Shown here: in pieces, positions 7,284 through 16,637 of the stretch | Layout of the letters: the number at the start of each line of letters is the position of its first letter | Position numbering within the stretch: position 1 is the stretch's first letter | Source: Cytophagales bacterium | Lineage (GTDB): Bacteria; Bacteroidota; Bacteroidia; Cytophagales; Spirosomataceae | Assembly (NCBI GenBank): GCA_013298125.1 | Contig: JAAFJP010000024.1 | Span: 1 to 64,000 of the forward strand | Length of the DNA: 64,000 nt | Direction: 5' to 3' | Notes under the pieces: model-generated | Told to the model about the DNA's origin: nothing | What the model saw: only the letters and a program-made list of their open reading frames with translations | Databases searched by the model: none | Position numbers and translations under genes: made by a program

Positions 7284-7790
7284 ATGACTTTACGAGACAT
7301 CTTTGACCAAATTTCCATTAATCCCAACGGCTTACTTTGGTTTTTGGTTTGTATTCCTTTACTGACATTTCTCATCAGCATTTGGCAAGACCGAAACACG
7401 CCTCCGCAATTATCTCCTACCCGTTATGGATATGCGGCTATGGCATATTTAACCAGTATTCCTGGGATTTTTGCGATTACTTTAAACGTCTATTTATTCC
7501 TTTTTGAGCGTCAAAGTATTTGGGATATGAACCTCATTACTCAGCTTTTACCCATCGTTACCATGGTCGGAACACTCATTATTATCAAACGAAATATTCC
7601 ATTTGAATACGTACCAGCTTTCGGAAAATTATCAGGATTTGTAACGTTGATTTTTGCGATGATTGGTATTATGTGGTTTGTGGATAGACTCCGAATTTAT
7701 GCCATTACCTACATTCCTTTTCAGTATATTGCCATAACTTTTATTGGAATGTTGCTATTAATTCGCTTTGGGTGGAATAAAATGTTTTAG
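7284..7790 (+). CDS. conserved Bacteroidota integral membrane protein, unknown role
   Basis: A 168-residue hydrophobic protein with about five membrane segments: near 17-34, 50-73, 84-100, 113-132 and 142-163. The loop after the first segment carries QDRNTPPQLSPTRYGYAAMAY. No enzymatic motif is visible. It stands alone, divergent from the pseudouridine synthase gene, with a 94-bp gap to the next envelope protein. I cannot assign a function. Confidence 0.7.
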   Translation: MTLRDIFDQISINPNGLLWFLVCIPLLTFLISIWQDRNTPPQLSPTRYGYAAMAYLTSIPGIFAITLNVYLFLFERQSIWDMNLITQLLPIVTMVGTLIIIKRNIPFEYVPAFGKLSGFVTLIFAMIGIMWFVDRLRIYAITYIPFQYIAITFIGMLLLIRFGWNKMF

Positions 7791-7884
7791 GCTCTTGCCG
7801 TAAAATAAAATACATTCTTTTTTCGACAGTTTTTTTACTTTTAAATGTAACTTGCCAATAAAAAACAAATTCACCCCCTACGAA

Positions 7885-8559
7885 ATGCGGTCTATAACCC
7901 TAATTATTAGCTTTTTACTATTAACAGTTACCTGCGATGCTCAAACAAAAAAAGACCGTAGTTTTTTTAGATTTGGATTGAGAAATGTCTCTGTTCGTGG
8001 AGAAAATATCGGTCTTCAAGAAAACATGGGCTTGAAACCTGTTATTGATTTAGGTTTTGGGCTTACCTATAACCTATCAGACCATCTTCGTTTTCAGCCA
8101 GGTATTCAATATTCTCCACGGGGTTTTAATGCAAAAAGTAAATTTACAGACTCTACTTTTGTTGAAAATACGCTTGAATTACATTACTTAGATATTTGCC
8201 CTAATTTCAGCTATGCTTTCGGAGGATTTAATAGCTATGGCACACGCTTAATTGTGTGGGGAGGTCCGTATTTAGGTGTTGGTATTGGAGGAAAAAATTA
8301 TGAATCTGGGACTATTCTAAATACAAAGAAGATAAAGGCTGATAGCACTTTTAACAATACAAAATTTACTTTTAGTAATGGGCTGAATCGAATTGACTAC
8401 GGATTTAACGTAGGTTTGGGTGTACAGGTAGAAAAATTTACGCAGGTAGGTGTTGCCTACAGCATGGGATTCAACAATATTGCGGATAATAAAATTTTTA
8501 CCGTCTATAATCAGTCATTTGGATTTTATGTGACTGTTCTATTTGATGATATGTTCTGA
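7885..8559 (+). CDS. outer-membrane beta-barrel protein (PorT-like fold)
   Basis: About 224 residues from the ATG at 7885. That start puts a signal peptide (MRSITLIISFLLLTVTCDAQ) directly at the N-terminus; an upstream TTG would only add an unlikely extension. The mature part is a chain of amphipathic beta strands (FGLGLTYNLSDHLRFQPGIQYSPRGF, YGFNVGLGVQVEKFTQVGVAYSMG) ending in an aromatic residue, the pattern of Bacteroidota outer_membrane_beta-barrel proteins. The strands are too general to name it PorT itself. Two terminators and a long hairpin follow it. Confidence 0.75.
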   Translation: MRSITLIISFLLLTVTCDAQTKKDRSFFRFGLRNVSVRGENIGLQENMGLKPVIDLGFGLTYNLSDHLRFQPGIQYSPRGFNAKSKFTDSTFVENTLELHYLDICPNFSYAFGGFNSYGTRLIVWGGPYLGVGIGGKNYESGTILNTKKIKADSTFNNTKFTFSNGLNRIDYGFNVGLGVQVEKFTQVGVAYSMGFNNIADNKIFTVYNQSFGFYVTVLFDDMF

Positions 8560-8673
8560 TGCTTGAATAGTCAATTAGCATTATCAACCAAGAAAGAGAT
8601 TAGGTGGAAAACCCATTTGTGCTTTGATGGATATTACGGTTGAAAGGGATGGAACAGCAAGTATTTTAGCATC

Positions 8674-8713
8674 AAAAAAAGTCCTTCAAATTGAGTTTTG
8701 AAGGACTTTTTTT
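8674..8713 (+). terminator. strong intrinsic terminator
   Basis: A 17-bp perfect stem (8674-8690 with 8697-8713) around a 6-nt loop ends in seven T. The core AGTCCTTCAA/TTGAAGGACT is shared with the terminator at 8847-8879. Confidence 0.85.
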
Positions 8714-8727
8714 GTGGTTATTAGAAT

Positions 8728-8830
8728 TTATAAGTCGCCAAAAGTGGGGTAAAAAAGGTAGTTTTGGCTGGATATAAAATTTATAAGTCGCCAAAACTAC
8801 CTTTTTTACCCCACTTTTGGCGACTTATAA
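8728..8830. repeat. perfect 40-bp inverted repeat with 23-nt loop
   Basis: 8728-8767 is the exact reverse complement of 8791-8830. The sequence TTTATAAGTCGCCAAAA at the left edge is repeated directly at the loop/right-arm junction, so the order is A-B-A-B'-A'. It lies between two related terminators in the 380-bp gap before the TPR gene and has no ORF. Formation by template switching or an inverted duplication is likely. Confidence 0.9.
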
Positions 8831-8846
8831 TTTCAAAATGAATTAA

Positions 8847-8879
8847 AAAGTCCTTCAAGTAATACGCTCGAAGGACTTT
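8847..8879 (+). terminator. second, related hairpin terminator
   Basis: AAAGTCCTTC (8847-8856) pairs with GAAGGACTTT (8870-8879). Poly-A precedes and a short T-rich stretch follows, so it could work in both directions. Its stem is nearly that of the terminator at 8674. Confidence 0.6.
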
Positions 8880-8909
8880 CTTGTTATAAAAACTCTAAAC
8901 TAAATCCCT

Positions 8910-8917
8910 TATATTTG
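8910..8917 (+). promoter_or_regulatory. possible -7 box (TATATTTG) of the TPR gene
   Basis: TATATTTG fits the Bacteroidota -7 consensus TAnnTTTG and lies 22 bp before the ATG at 8939. No good -33 TTTG is found at the usual 19-21 nt spacing, so this is a weak call. Confidence 0.35.
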
Positions 8918-8938
8918 ATATTCATTTTCATAATCATA

Positions 8939-10918
8939 ATGGCTAAAAGAAAATTAATTAAAGAAGAGGAAAAACCTTGGTATAAAGAAAAGTGGTCAAA
9001 GTTTATAGTTGTTGGCGGATTTGTTATTGGAGCAATCAACTTCTATCCTAATCTAAAACAATTTTACCAAGATATAATACAACCTCATATAAAAACCTCT
9101 TCTAATGAGGGAGAGAATACTACTTTACCTTTCCCTAAAAAATTCCAAAAAGATAGCCTCTACGTCTTAGTCACAAGGTTTGAAGACTATATTTCCAAAA
9201 AAGAAACAGAGTGCTTTGGACATTCTTTAATTAGGAGAATAGATGTCATTAAAATCGAAAAAAACTTACCCGTTTCCTTCAAATATGAGCCAAAATTAGC
9301 TCCAAAAACAAAGGATGAAGCCAGTAAAATACAAAAACAATACAATGCTGATTTGGTATTTTGGGGAAGCATCAAAAACATTGAAAAAGATTGTGGTGCA
9401 GGAGATTTATGTTTTAGAAGTCAGCCATCGGATACACTTATACACTTGGCTGGTGGAGATACCTCTCCTCAAAAAATGGATGTAAAATATGAAATAGGGA
9501 TAAGTCCGTCTGATGTAGAACAAGGGGCATTTCATGTGAATGAAAAACGATTTGATTCTTGGCTTTTGGCTATTTATAATGTTAAAATTGGAAGGTATAA
9601 CCCTGATTTATATGTGATTGATGAGTCGTTAAACATATTTGAAAAAGTAAAAGCGAATTTAGAGAAATCACAACTATTTTATACACTCAATAAGTATCAA
9701 AAAGCGTTAAAATATGCTGATGTAGCTTGTGATTTACTGCCTATTTCGCAAGCATATAGTTGTAGAGGAAGAATAAAATATCAGTTAAATGATTTTAAAG
9801 GGTCTATATTAGATTTTACAAAAGCAATAGAATTAGACCCCCAAAATCCGTCCCATTATTTAAATAGAAGTACAGCTAATTATAGAATGAATAAATTTAA
9901 TGATTGTATTGACGATTTAACACAATTAATAGCATTGGATAGTTCTTTCTCAAATTTAAATTTAGAAATATTCTCTGAATCAGATATATACAATCTTTTA
10001 GGAATTGCAAAGATGAATATAAAAGATTTTAAAGGAGCAATTAGTAGTTTTTCAAAAGCAATTTCTTCTGACTCTACCGAGTCAATGCCATATTCTTTCC
10101 GAGGTAAAATTAACTTACATTTAAAGAATTATGAAAATGCGAATAAAGATTTTTCAAAAGCAATCTTATTAGAACCAACTTTTGCGGGACATTATTACTG
10201 GCGAGGTAAATTAGAGAATGAATTGAAGCAACATGAAGTTTCAGTTAATTACTTATCATCGGCGATTAAAATAGACCCAATATATAAAGAACCATATTTT
10301 TTACGAGGTAAAATATATATGCTTGAAAAAAAGTATCGTGATGCGGAAAAAGATTTTTCAAAAATAATTGAGTTAGATTCTATAAATTTCCCTGATGCCT
10401 TTCTCCAAAGAGGTGTTGCACAAGTTGAGCTAAATAATTACGAAAATGCAGTAATTGATTTTACGAAATATATTCAGATAAATCCCAAATCAACAGTAGC
10501 GTATATTTTTAGAGGAGTTATAAAAATGAGATTTCAAGAGAATGAAAGTGCCGTTTATGATATTACCAAAGCTATAAAACTAAGTCCTCAAAATGAAATG
10601 ACTGACTTCCTTTATCATTCAAGAGGTGTTTTAAAATATAGACTAATTGATTACAAAAGTTCCATAATCGATTTTAATGAAGCTATCAGAATAAATCCTA
10701 AATACGCAGAAGCATATTTTAACCGTGGTGAAGCAAAAGAAAAATTAGGCTTAAAAGAAGAAGCCAAAAAAGATTTTCTAAAAGCAAAACAACTGGGTTA
10801 TGTAGAAAAGAAATCTCTACAATGGTATTATCCACTAATGTCTTTTTTGCTTCTTACTTTATATTTATACATTTTCAAAAATAAAATGATAGCCCGTTTC
10901 AAAGCGGTCAATAAATAA
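8939..10918 (+). CDS. membrane-anchored tetratricopeptide repeat protein
   Basis: About 659 residues from the ATG at 8939; an upstream in-frame TTG is less likely. One membrane segment follows the basic N-terminus (KFIVVGGFVIGAINF). A middle domain of about 200 residues contains ADLVFWGSI, like the Bacteroidota N-terminal domain that senses or binds an unknown ligand before TPRs. Then come about ten TPR units (for example SCRGRIKYQLNDFKGSILDF and AYFNRGEAKEKLGLKEEAKK), and a C-terminal membrane segment (YYPLMSFLLLTLYLYIF). The repeats should scaffold protein-protein contacts. Topology with both ends in the membrane is unusual for simple TPR proteins. It is 29 bp upstream of the BNR gene, a possible operon. 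Confidence 0.8.
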   Translation: MAKRKLIKEEEKPWYKEKWSKFIVVGGFVIGAINFYPNLKQFYQDIIQPHIKTSSNEGENTTLPFPKKFQKDSLYVLVTRFEDYISKKETECFGHSLIRRIDVIKIEKNLPVSFKYEPKLAPKTKDEASKIQKQYNADLVFWGSIKNIEKDCGAGDLCFRSQPSDTLIHLAGGDTSPQKMDVKYEIGISPSDVEQGAFHVNEKRFDSWLLAIYNVKIGRYNPDLYVIDESLNIFEKVKANLEKSQLFYTLNKYQKALKYADVACDLLPISQAYSCRGRIKYQLNDFKGSILDFTKAIELDPQNPSHYLNRSTANYRMNKFNDCIDDLTQLIALDSSFSNLNLEIFSESDIYNLLGIAKMNIKDFKGAISSFSKAISSDSTESMPYSFRGKINLHLKNYENANKDFSKAILLEPTFAGHYYWRGKLENELKQHEVSVNYLSSAIKIDPIYKEPYFLRGKIYMLEKKYRDAEKDFSKIIELDSINFPDAFLQRGVAQVELNNYENAVIDFTKYIQINPKSTVAYIFRGVIKMRFQENESAVYDITKAIKLSPQNEMTDFLYHSRGVLKYRLIDYKSSIIDFNEAIRINPKYAEAYFNRGEAKEKLGLKEEAKKDFLKAKQLGYVEKKSLQWYYPLMSFLLLTLYLYIFKNKMIARFKAVNK

Positions 10919-10947
10919 AAATCATCATCAACCTAATATCACAAAAA

Positions 10948-13900
10948 ATGAAAAACCAATACATTATCCTTTTAGCCCTAACACTGACTTTCTCAGTAAA
11001 TGCCCAAAAGAAAAAGAACCAACAACAATCCAACAATTCAACAATTCAACAACTCAACTTCACGTCCGCAAGCGAGCGAATGAAGGCTTATGACCAACGT
11101 AAAGCTCTGGAAATGAAATCATTAGTCAATAATGTAAAGTTTCGTTCTGTTGGTCCAACCGTGATGTCGGGACGGGTGGTTGATGTGGATGTTAATAATC
11201 AAAACCCTACGGAATTTTTCGTGGCTTATGCTTCGGGTGGACTTTGGAAGACTGAAAATAATGGCATTAGCTTCTCGCCACTCTTTGATAATGAGGCAGT
11301 TATGACCATTGGTGATATTGCCGTCGATTGGAAAACCAAAGGCAAAACTATCTGGATTGGCACGGGCGAAGCCAATTCTTCTCGCTCATCCTACGCAGGT
11401 GTGGGAATGTACAAAAGCGAAGACGGAGGCAAAACTTGGCAACACAAAGGCTTGGACGAAACGCACCATATTGGCAAGGTGATTTTGCACCCAACCGACC
11501 CAAATACGGTCTGGGTAGCGGCTTTGGGCAAACTTTATACGCCCAACAAAGAACGTGGATTATTCAAAACTTCCGATGGCGGAAAGACGTGGAAAGAGAC
11601 GCTTTTTGTGGACGAAAACACGGGAGGCGTAGATTTGTCCATCGACCCAAGCAATCCAAATGTCTTGTATGCGGGCTTATGGCACAAACAACGTAAATCG
11701 TGGAATTTTGTAGAATCTGGCAAAACTACGGGTATTTATAAATCAATCGACGGTGGTGAATCGTGGCAAAATATCACGGGCGAAGGTTCAGGTTTTCCAC
11801 AGGGTGAAGGCAATGGTCGGGTTGGGGTAGGTATCTCTCCACAGAATCCAAATATTGTGTATGCAGTTTTAGATAATCAGAAAAATCGTCCTGATGATGG
11901 CAAGAAAAAAGTTGATAATACTCTGAATGCCAAGCAATTAAGAGCCATGACGGCTGAACAATTTTTGGCTTTGGAAGACAGTAAATTAACGGAATATTTA
12001 GACGAAAAACGTTTTCCAGAAAAATACACCACCAAGTCCTTGAAAGCGGATGTAAGGGCGGGTAAATTTCAAGTGTTGGACATTGTAAAATTTACCGAAA
12101 ATGCCAATGATGATTTGTTCGATACACCCATCACGGGGGCGGAGGTTTATCGTTCGGATGATGCGGGTAAAACTTGGAAACGTACGCATAAAGACTATTT
12201 AGATTGGGTTTTCAATACCTATGGCTATTATTTCGGAACGGTTTTCGTGGCTCCCGATAATGCTGATAAAATCGTAATTCCTGGATTTCAAATCATAAAA
12301 TCAGCCGATGGGGGTAAAACTTTCCAGTCGATGAATGCCGATAATGCCCACGCCGACCACCATATTGTTTGGATAAATCCTACCAATTCTAAGCACCAAA
12401 TCTTAGGAAATGACGGTGGAATTAATATCACCTATGACGATGGGAAAACGTGGTTTAAAGCCAATACACCTGCCGTCGGACAGTTGTATGCCGTGCAAGT
12501 GGATATGGCAAAACCGTATAATGTTTATGGTGGTTTGCAGGATAATGGCGTATGGTTTGGACCTTCCTCGAACAAACCTGACTACGATTGGTACGATAGC
12601 GGACAATATCCTTTCAAGCGAATTATGGGTGGTGACGGAATGCAAGTTGCGGTGGACACTCGTGATAATCAAACGGTTTATACAGGTTTTCAATTTGGTA
12701 ATTACTTCAAAATCAATACATTAACGGGTTCGCAGAAGTATTTGCAAATGCCCCAAGAAATTGGTGAAGTCAAAAATCGTTTCAACTGGCAAAGTCCAAT
12801 TTTACTGTCAAAACACAATCAAGATGTAGTGTATTTTGGAGGAAATCGCTTTTTCAGAAGTTTGGATAAAGGCGAAACTTGGAAGGCACTTTCGGGCGAT
12901 TTGACCAAGGGCGGAAAAGAAGGCGATGTACCTTTTGGAACAATTGCCACCATTGACGAATCACCTTTGAAATTTGGGCTTTTATACGTGGGAACGGATG
13001 ATGGATTTATTCATATTTCAAAAGATGGCGGCTACACTTGGACGAAGATTTCGGACGGTTTACCTCAGAATCTTTGGGTGAGTCGGGTCAATGCTTCCAA
13101 TCACAATGAGGGAACTGTTTATGTGTCCTTGAATGGGTACAGAGACGACCATTTTGCGGCTTACGTCTATCGTTCGGACGACTACGGACAGACATGGCAA
13201 AAATTGGGCGAAGACCTCCCAACCGAAGCCGTTAATGTAGTAAAAGAAGACCCTAAAAATCCAAATTTACTCTATGTGGGAACAGACCACAGTTTGTACA
13301 TTTCCTTGAATAAAGGAAAATCTTTTATGCGTATGTCGAGCGATATGCCCGCCACTCCCGTACATGATTTGGTAGTGCATCCACGTGATAATGAGTTAGT
13401 TGTGGGTACACACGGACGTTCGATTTATATTGCTGATGTAAGTTTAATTCAACAATTGGCGGATTCTTTGATGGATAAAAATTTGCATTTATTCACGATG
13501 AAGCCTATTAACTTAAATCCACGTTGGGGCAAAGTTGATGCCATGCGAAAATATGATGAACCTGAAAAAAGAGAATATCAAATTCCGTATTTTACAAAAG
13601 CATCAGGTAAAACGAAAGTAAATATTTCAACGGATAAAGGCTTGATTTTGAAAGAATTAACGGACGATAATGAGACAGGAATTAACTATGCCATTTGGGA
13701 TTATACCATTAATCCAACGGCTGTTAAAGATTATGAAAAACACTTAAACGATACGAAGAAAAAGGACGATAAAGCCATCGTGTTGGAGGAAGGCGAAGAC
13801 AAGCAATTTTACATCAAAGCGGGTAAATACAAAGTAGTTTTTGAGACCAACGGAGCAAAATCAGAACAATCTTTTGAAATAAAAACCCCCGAAAGACGCT

Positions 13901-13989
13901 CACGCAGAATGGCAATTCCATCAGCAATTTCTTCGCCTGGGGAGTTTGAGGAATGGTTTGAAGAGAGTGGGTTTGAGGGGAAGAAGTAG
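10948..13989 (+). CDS. secreted sortilin/VPS10-like BNR-repeat protein
   Basis: A 1013-residue exported protein with signal peptide (MKNQYIILLALTLTFSVNAQ). Many BNR/Asp-box motifs of the form S-x-D-x-G-x-T-W occur (KSEDGGKTW, KTSDGGKTW, KSIDGGESW, RSDDAGKTW, ISKDGGYTW, RSDDYGQTW), building one or two beta-propellers like the VPS10/sortilin and photosystem-assembly YCF48 folds. These are widespread in Bacteroidota and usually annotated as glycosyl hydrolase, but no sialidase catalytic set is evident, so enzymatic activity is unproven. The C-terminal approx. 150 residues (DKQFYIKAGKYKVVFETNG) look like a beta-sandwich accessory domain. It may be co-transcribed with the TPR gene upstream. Confidence 0.85.
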   Translation: MKNQYIILLALTLTFSVNAQKKKNQQQSNNSTIQQLNFTSASERMKAYDQRKALEMKSLVNNVKFRSVGPTVMSGRVVDVDVNNQNPTEFFVAYASGGLWKTENNGISFSPLFDNEAVMTIGDIAVDWKTKGKTIWIGTGEANSSRSSYAGVGMYKSEDGGKTWQHKGLDETHHIGKVILHPTDPNTVWVAALGKLYTPNKERGLFKTSDGGKTWKETLFVDENTGGVDLSIDPSNPNVLYAGLWHKQRKSWNFVESGKTTGIYKSIDGGESWQNITGEGSGFPQGEGNGRVGVGISPQNPNIVYAVLDNQKNRPDDGKKKVDNTLNAKQLRAMTAEQFLALEDSKLTEYLDEKRFPEKYTTKSLKADVRAGKFQVLDIVKFTENANDDLFDTPITGAEVYRSDDAGKTWKRTHKDYLDWVFNTYGYYFGTVFVAPDNADKIVIPGFQIIKSADGGKTFQSMNADNAHADHHIVWINPTNSKHQILGNDGGINITYDDGKTWFKANTPAVGQLYAVQVDMAKPYNVYGGLQDNGVWFGPSSNKPDYDWYDSGQYPFKRIMGGDGMQVAVDTRDNQTVYTGFQFGNYFKINTLTGSQKYLQMPQEIGEVKNRFNWQSPILLSKHNQDVVYFGGNRFFRSLDKGETWKALSGDLTKGGKEGDVPFGTIATIDESPLKFGLLYVGTDDGFIHISKDGGYTWTKISDGLPQNLWVSRVNASNHNEGTVYVSLNGYRDDHFAAYVYRSDDYGQTWQKLGEDLPTEAVNVVKEDPKNPNLLYVGTDHSLYISLNKGKSFMRMSSDMPATPVHDLVVHPRDNELVVGTHGRSIYIADVSLIQQLADSLMDKNLHLFTMKPINLNPRWGKVDAMRKYDEPEKREYQIPYFTKASGKTKVNISTDKGLILKELTDDNETGINYAIWDYTINPTAVKDYEKHLNDTKKKDDKAIVLEEGEDKQFYIKAGKYKVVFETNGAKSEQSFEIKTPERRSRRMAIPSAISSPGEFEEWFEESGFEGKK

Positions 13990-14001
13990 AGCTTTCGTTT
14001 G

Positions 14002-14064
14002 AATTTTGCAGACAATGTCTGCAAAATTTAAATAGTCAATTCGCCAGACAGCGTCTGGCGAATT
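14002..14064. repeat. two adjacent palindromes sharing a CAGAC/GTCTG core
   Basis: AATTTTGCAGAC (14002-14013) pairs with GTCTGCAAAATT (14017-14028), and AATTCGCCAGAC (14038-14049) with GTCTGGCGAATT (14053-14064). Both have 12-bp perfect arms and 3-nt loops. No long T run follows, so they are palindromic repeats rather than standard terminators. Confidence 0.8.
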
Positions 14065-14149
14065 CAAAAACAGTTTGGTCAGGTAAACCCCAAACAATAT
14101 TTCAACAACCCTCTACGTTCACAATTAAGAATTTTACCCCAAAAACCAC

Positions 14150-16513
14150 ATGAAAACCCTTTTACTGATTGCGTTTGCCCTATTTTCTACGTTTTCTTTT
14201 TCTCAAAAAATCCAAATTCTGGATAAAAATACTAACCAACCCGTACCGTTTGCCAATGTACGTTTTGTAGAAAATAATCACGGTGTTTCTTCGGATATTG
14301 ATGGATATTTTATCCTCAAAAATAGTCACAAATCATTGATAATCAGTCATGTGAATTATCAAACGCAGCAAATCAATATTCCCTTTTCTTCTAAGATTTA
14401 TCTGATTCCCAAGCAAAATGATTTATTGGAGGTTGTTGTCAGTAGCGTAAATCCAGCTATCAGAATTATCAAAAAAGCCGTCGAGAATCGAGATTTACAC
14501 GACCCCAAAAATTTTAATTCCTTCTCACACTATGCTTACTCACGCCTGTATATAGACATTGAGCAAATAGATTCATTAAATGGTAAAAAGATTAAAGATC
14601 AACATCTTTTTATGACAGAATCCAGAACCAAACATGATTTTTTGAAACCTAATCTCGAACAAGAAACCATTTTAGCACATAAAACATCTGGTTTCAAAAG
14701 CCCCATTTTAGCCTCAATATTAACTGAATTTCAGCCATTTACCTTTTATGATGAATTGATTTTCTTGAAACTCATGGACAAAACGTATCTGAATCCAATC
14801 AGTAAAAATTCTTGGAAGAAGTATGATTTCGATTTGGTAGATACCTTGATAACCGATTCCGATAGCACATTTATTATCACTTTTGAGCCAAAACAAAACA
14901 CTACTTTTGAAGGATTTAAGGGCTTTCTGCACATTAATTCTGATGGATATGCTTTGGAAAATATCAGTGTCGAACCTGTGAGTGTTGGCTCAGTATTGAC
15001 CTTCAAAATGCAACAGCGTTATGAGCGAGTAGATAAAAAGTGGTTTCCCAAACAGCAAAATACAGAAATCATTTTAGTGATGCCAAACCAAAAGGGAAAA
15101 CCCAAGTCTCAGTACACACACAAGACGTATCTAACTGATATTCAGATAAATAATGAGATAAGAAAGAAAATTTTTTCGGATTTTAGTCGGGTAATTACGC
15201 CTAAAAGTTATGTCAAAGAAGACACATTTTGGAATAAATATCGCTCTGATAGCCTTTCTTCTAAGGAAATAAACACGTACCAATTTTATGAAAAATTACC
15301 CATCAAACAGCTCAATAAAATTGACAAACTGTTCAATGCCACCGAAATCCTGTTAGGAGGATATTTACCTTTTCGTAAATTCAAAATACCGCTCAATTCA
15401 TTGTATAAATGGAATGTTTACGAAGGAAGCCGTTTCGGATTTGGCTTACGTACGGGTGAAGGTATTTCTAAAACCTTTGAGTTAGAAGGCGGTATTGGCT
15501 ACGGATTAAGAGATAAATCCTTGAAATACAATATTTTAGGTCAAATAAACCTCAAAAATCCAAGAACATTTTTTCAATTATCCTACAAACAAGATTTAAT
15601 TGAACCCGCTACGATTGATGAAGGCAATCAGAATTTGGGCATCACCGATTTATCATTTCGGAATTTTATCATTGAGCGGATGGACAGTTTGCAACAAGCT
15701 AAAATCCAGTTCAATACCCCAATTTCAAGAACGGGGCGTATTCAAATAGGTCTTTCGCACGAACTACGCAATCCGACATATGCGTATCAATTCTCAAAAA
15801 ATGAAACTCAAAAAGCGGACTCTTCTTTCAGAAATACCTCTTTAAACATTGGTTTACGTTGGGCTTGGGGCGAGAAGTTTTCACAAATTGGCAGCACCAT
15901 CTATCAGTCCGATAAACCCAATAAATTACTACAAATGTATGTTGAGAAAGGTTTTAAGGGCATTTTTGACTCTGAGTTTGATTTTACAAAAGTAAATATT
16001 AGCTTTCAACAACGTTTTGCGAGTAGAAGTTTTGGAACAACTGAGTATCAATTCATCGCCACCAAAACGTGGGGAGAAGTGCCTTATTCCTATCTTTCAA
16101 ATGGTTTAGGAAGTTCAAAACAGGCAGGACTTTTTATGATACCAAGTGCATTCCAGACCATGAAATTATACGAATTTACTTCCGATCAACAAATCACCTT
16201 GTTCGTCAAGCATAATTTTGGCAGACTCATTTCCAGTAAAAAAGCATACTTCCAACCTGAACTTTCACTAACGCAAGGTATCAGCTACGGCAGTTTACAA
16301 AACGCCAATTTTCATAATAATATTGACCTAAAAACACTTCAAAAAGGATATTTTGAGTCAGGATTAATGATAGATGAACTGTTAAGAATTAAGCAATTAC
16401 AAGCAATTTTTTTAGAATTTGGCGTTGGTGTTTTTGCTCGCTACGGAGCATATTCTTTACCTAGTAAAATTGATAACTTCGCATTAAGATTTAACTTTGG
16501 CGTTTCGTTTTAA
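14150..16513 (+). CDS. DUF5686 outer-membrane protein with carboxypeptidase-regulatory-like N-terminus
   Basis: A 787-residue exported protein. After the signal peptide (MKTLLLIAFALFSTFSFSQ), residues about 20-95 form a CarboxypepD_reg-like beta domain (ILDKNTNQPVPFANVRFVENNHGVSSDIDGYF). The remainder fits the DUF5686 family: a soluble domain followed by a C-terminal barrel with alternating strands up to the final ALRFNFGVSF. The family is specific to Bacteroidota and of unknown function, often thought to act in the outer membrane. It is monocistronic, with a palindrome pair upstream and a bidirectional terminator downstream. Confidence 0.85.
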   Translation: MKTLLLIAFALFSTFSFSQKIQILDKNTNQPVPFANVRFVENNHGVSSDIDGYFILKNSHKSLIISHVNYQTQQINIPFSSKIYLIPKQNDLLEVVVSSVNPAIRIIKKAVENRDLHDPKNFNSFSHYAYSRLYIDIEQIDSLNGKKIKDQHLFMTESRTKHDFLKPNLEQETILAHKTSGFKSPILASILTEFQPFTFYDELIFLKLMDKTYLNPISKNSWKKYDFDLVDTLITDSDSTFIITFEPKQNTTFEGFKGFLHINSDGYALENISVEPVSVGSVLTFKMQQRYERVDKKWFPKQQNTEIILVMPNQKGKPKSQYTHKTYLTDIQINNEIRKKIFSDFSRVITPKSYVKEDTFWNKYRSDSLSSKEINTYQFYEKLPIKQLNKIDKLFNATEILLGGYLPFRKFKIPLNSLYKWNVYEGSRFGFGLRTGEGISKTFELEGGIGYGLRDKSLKYNILGQINLKNPRTFFQLSYKQDLIEPATIDEGNQNLGITDLSFRNFIIERMDSLQQAKIQFNTPISRTGRIQIGLSHELRNPTYAYQFSKNETQKADSSFRNTSLNIGLRWAWGEKFSQIGSTIYQSDKPNKLLQMYVEKGFKGIFDSEFDFTKVNISFQQRFASRSFGTTEYQFIATKTWGEVPYSYLSNGLGSSKQAGLFMIPSAFQTMKLYEFTSDQQITLFVKHNFGRLISSKKAYFQPELSLTQGISYGSLQNANFHNNIDLKTLQKGYFESGLMIDELLRIKQLQAIFLEFGVGVFARYGAYSLPSKIDNFALRFNFGVSF

Positions 16514-16576
16514 ATTTAATATTCTGCCTGATTGGAAACAACAAAATTAACATTTTTCCAAAAGTCTAAAAAATAG

Positions 16577-16615
16577 TAAAAGGGCTGTCAAAATACATTT
16601 AACAGCCCTTTTACT
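16577..16615. terminator. bidirectional terminator between convergent genes
   Basis: A perfect 13-bp stem (16577-16589 with 16603-16615) with GGGCTGT/ACAGCCC core flanked by A and T runs. It lies between the rightward DUF5686 gene and the leftward phosphatidylserine decarboxylase gene, and can serve both. Confidence 0.85.
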
Positions 16616-16637
16616 TATTTTTCTTTATCAAAATATC

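Noticed and set aside
11328-11696. Frame within the BNR-repeat gene
   Set aside because: Shadow of the repetitive BNR sequence in another frame; no family resemblance.
10948-13989. Catalytic sialidase
   Set aside because: Asp-box motifs are present but the Arg triad and the catalytic Asp/Tyr/Glu set could not be identified.
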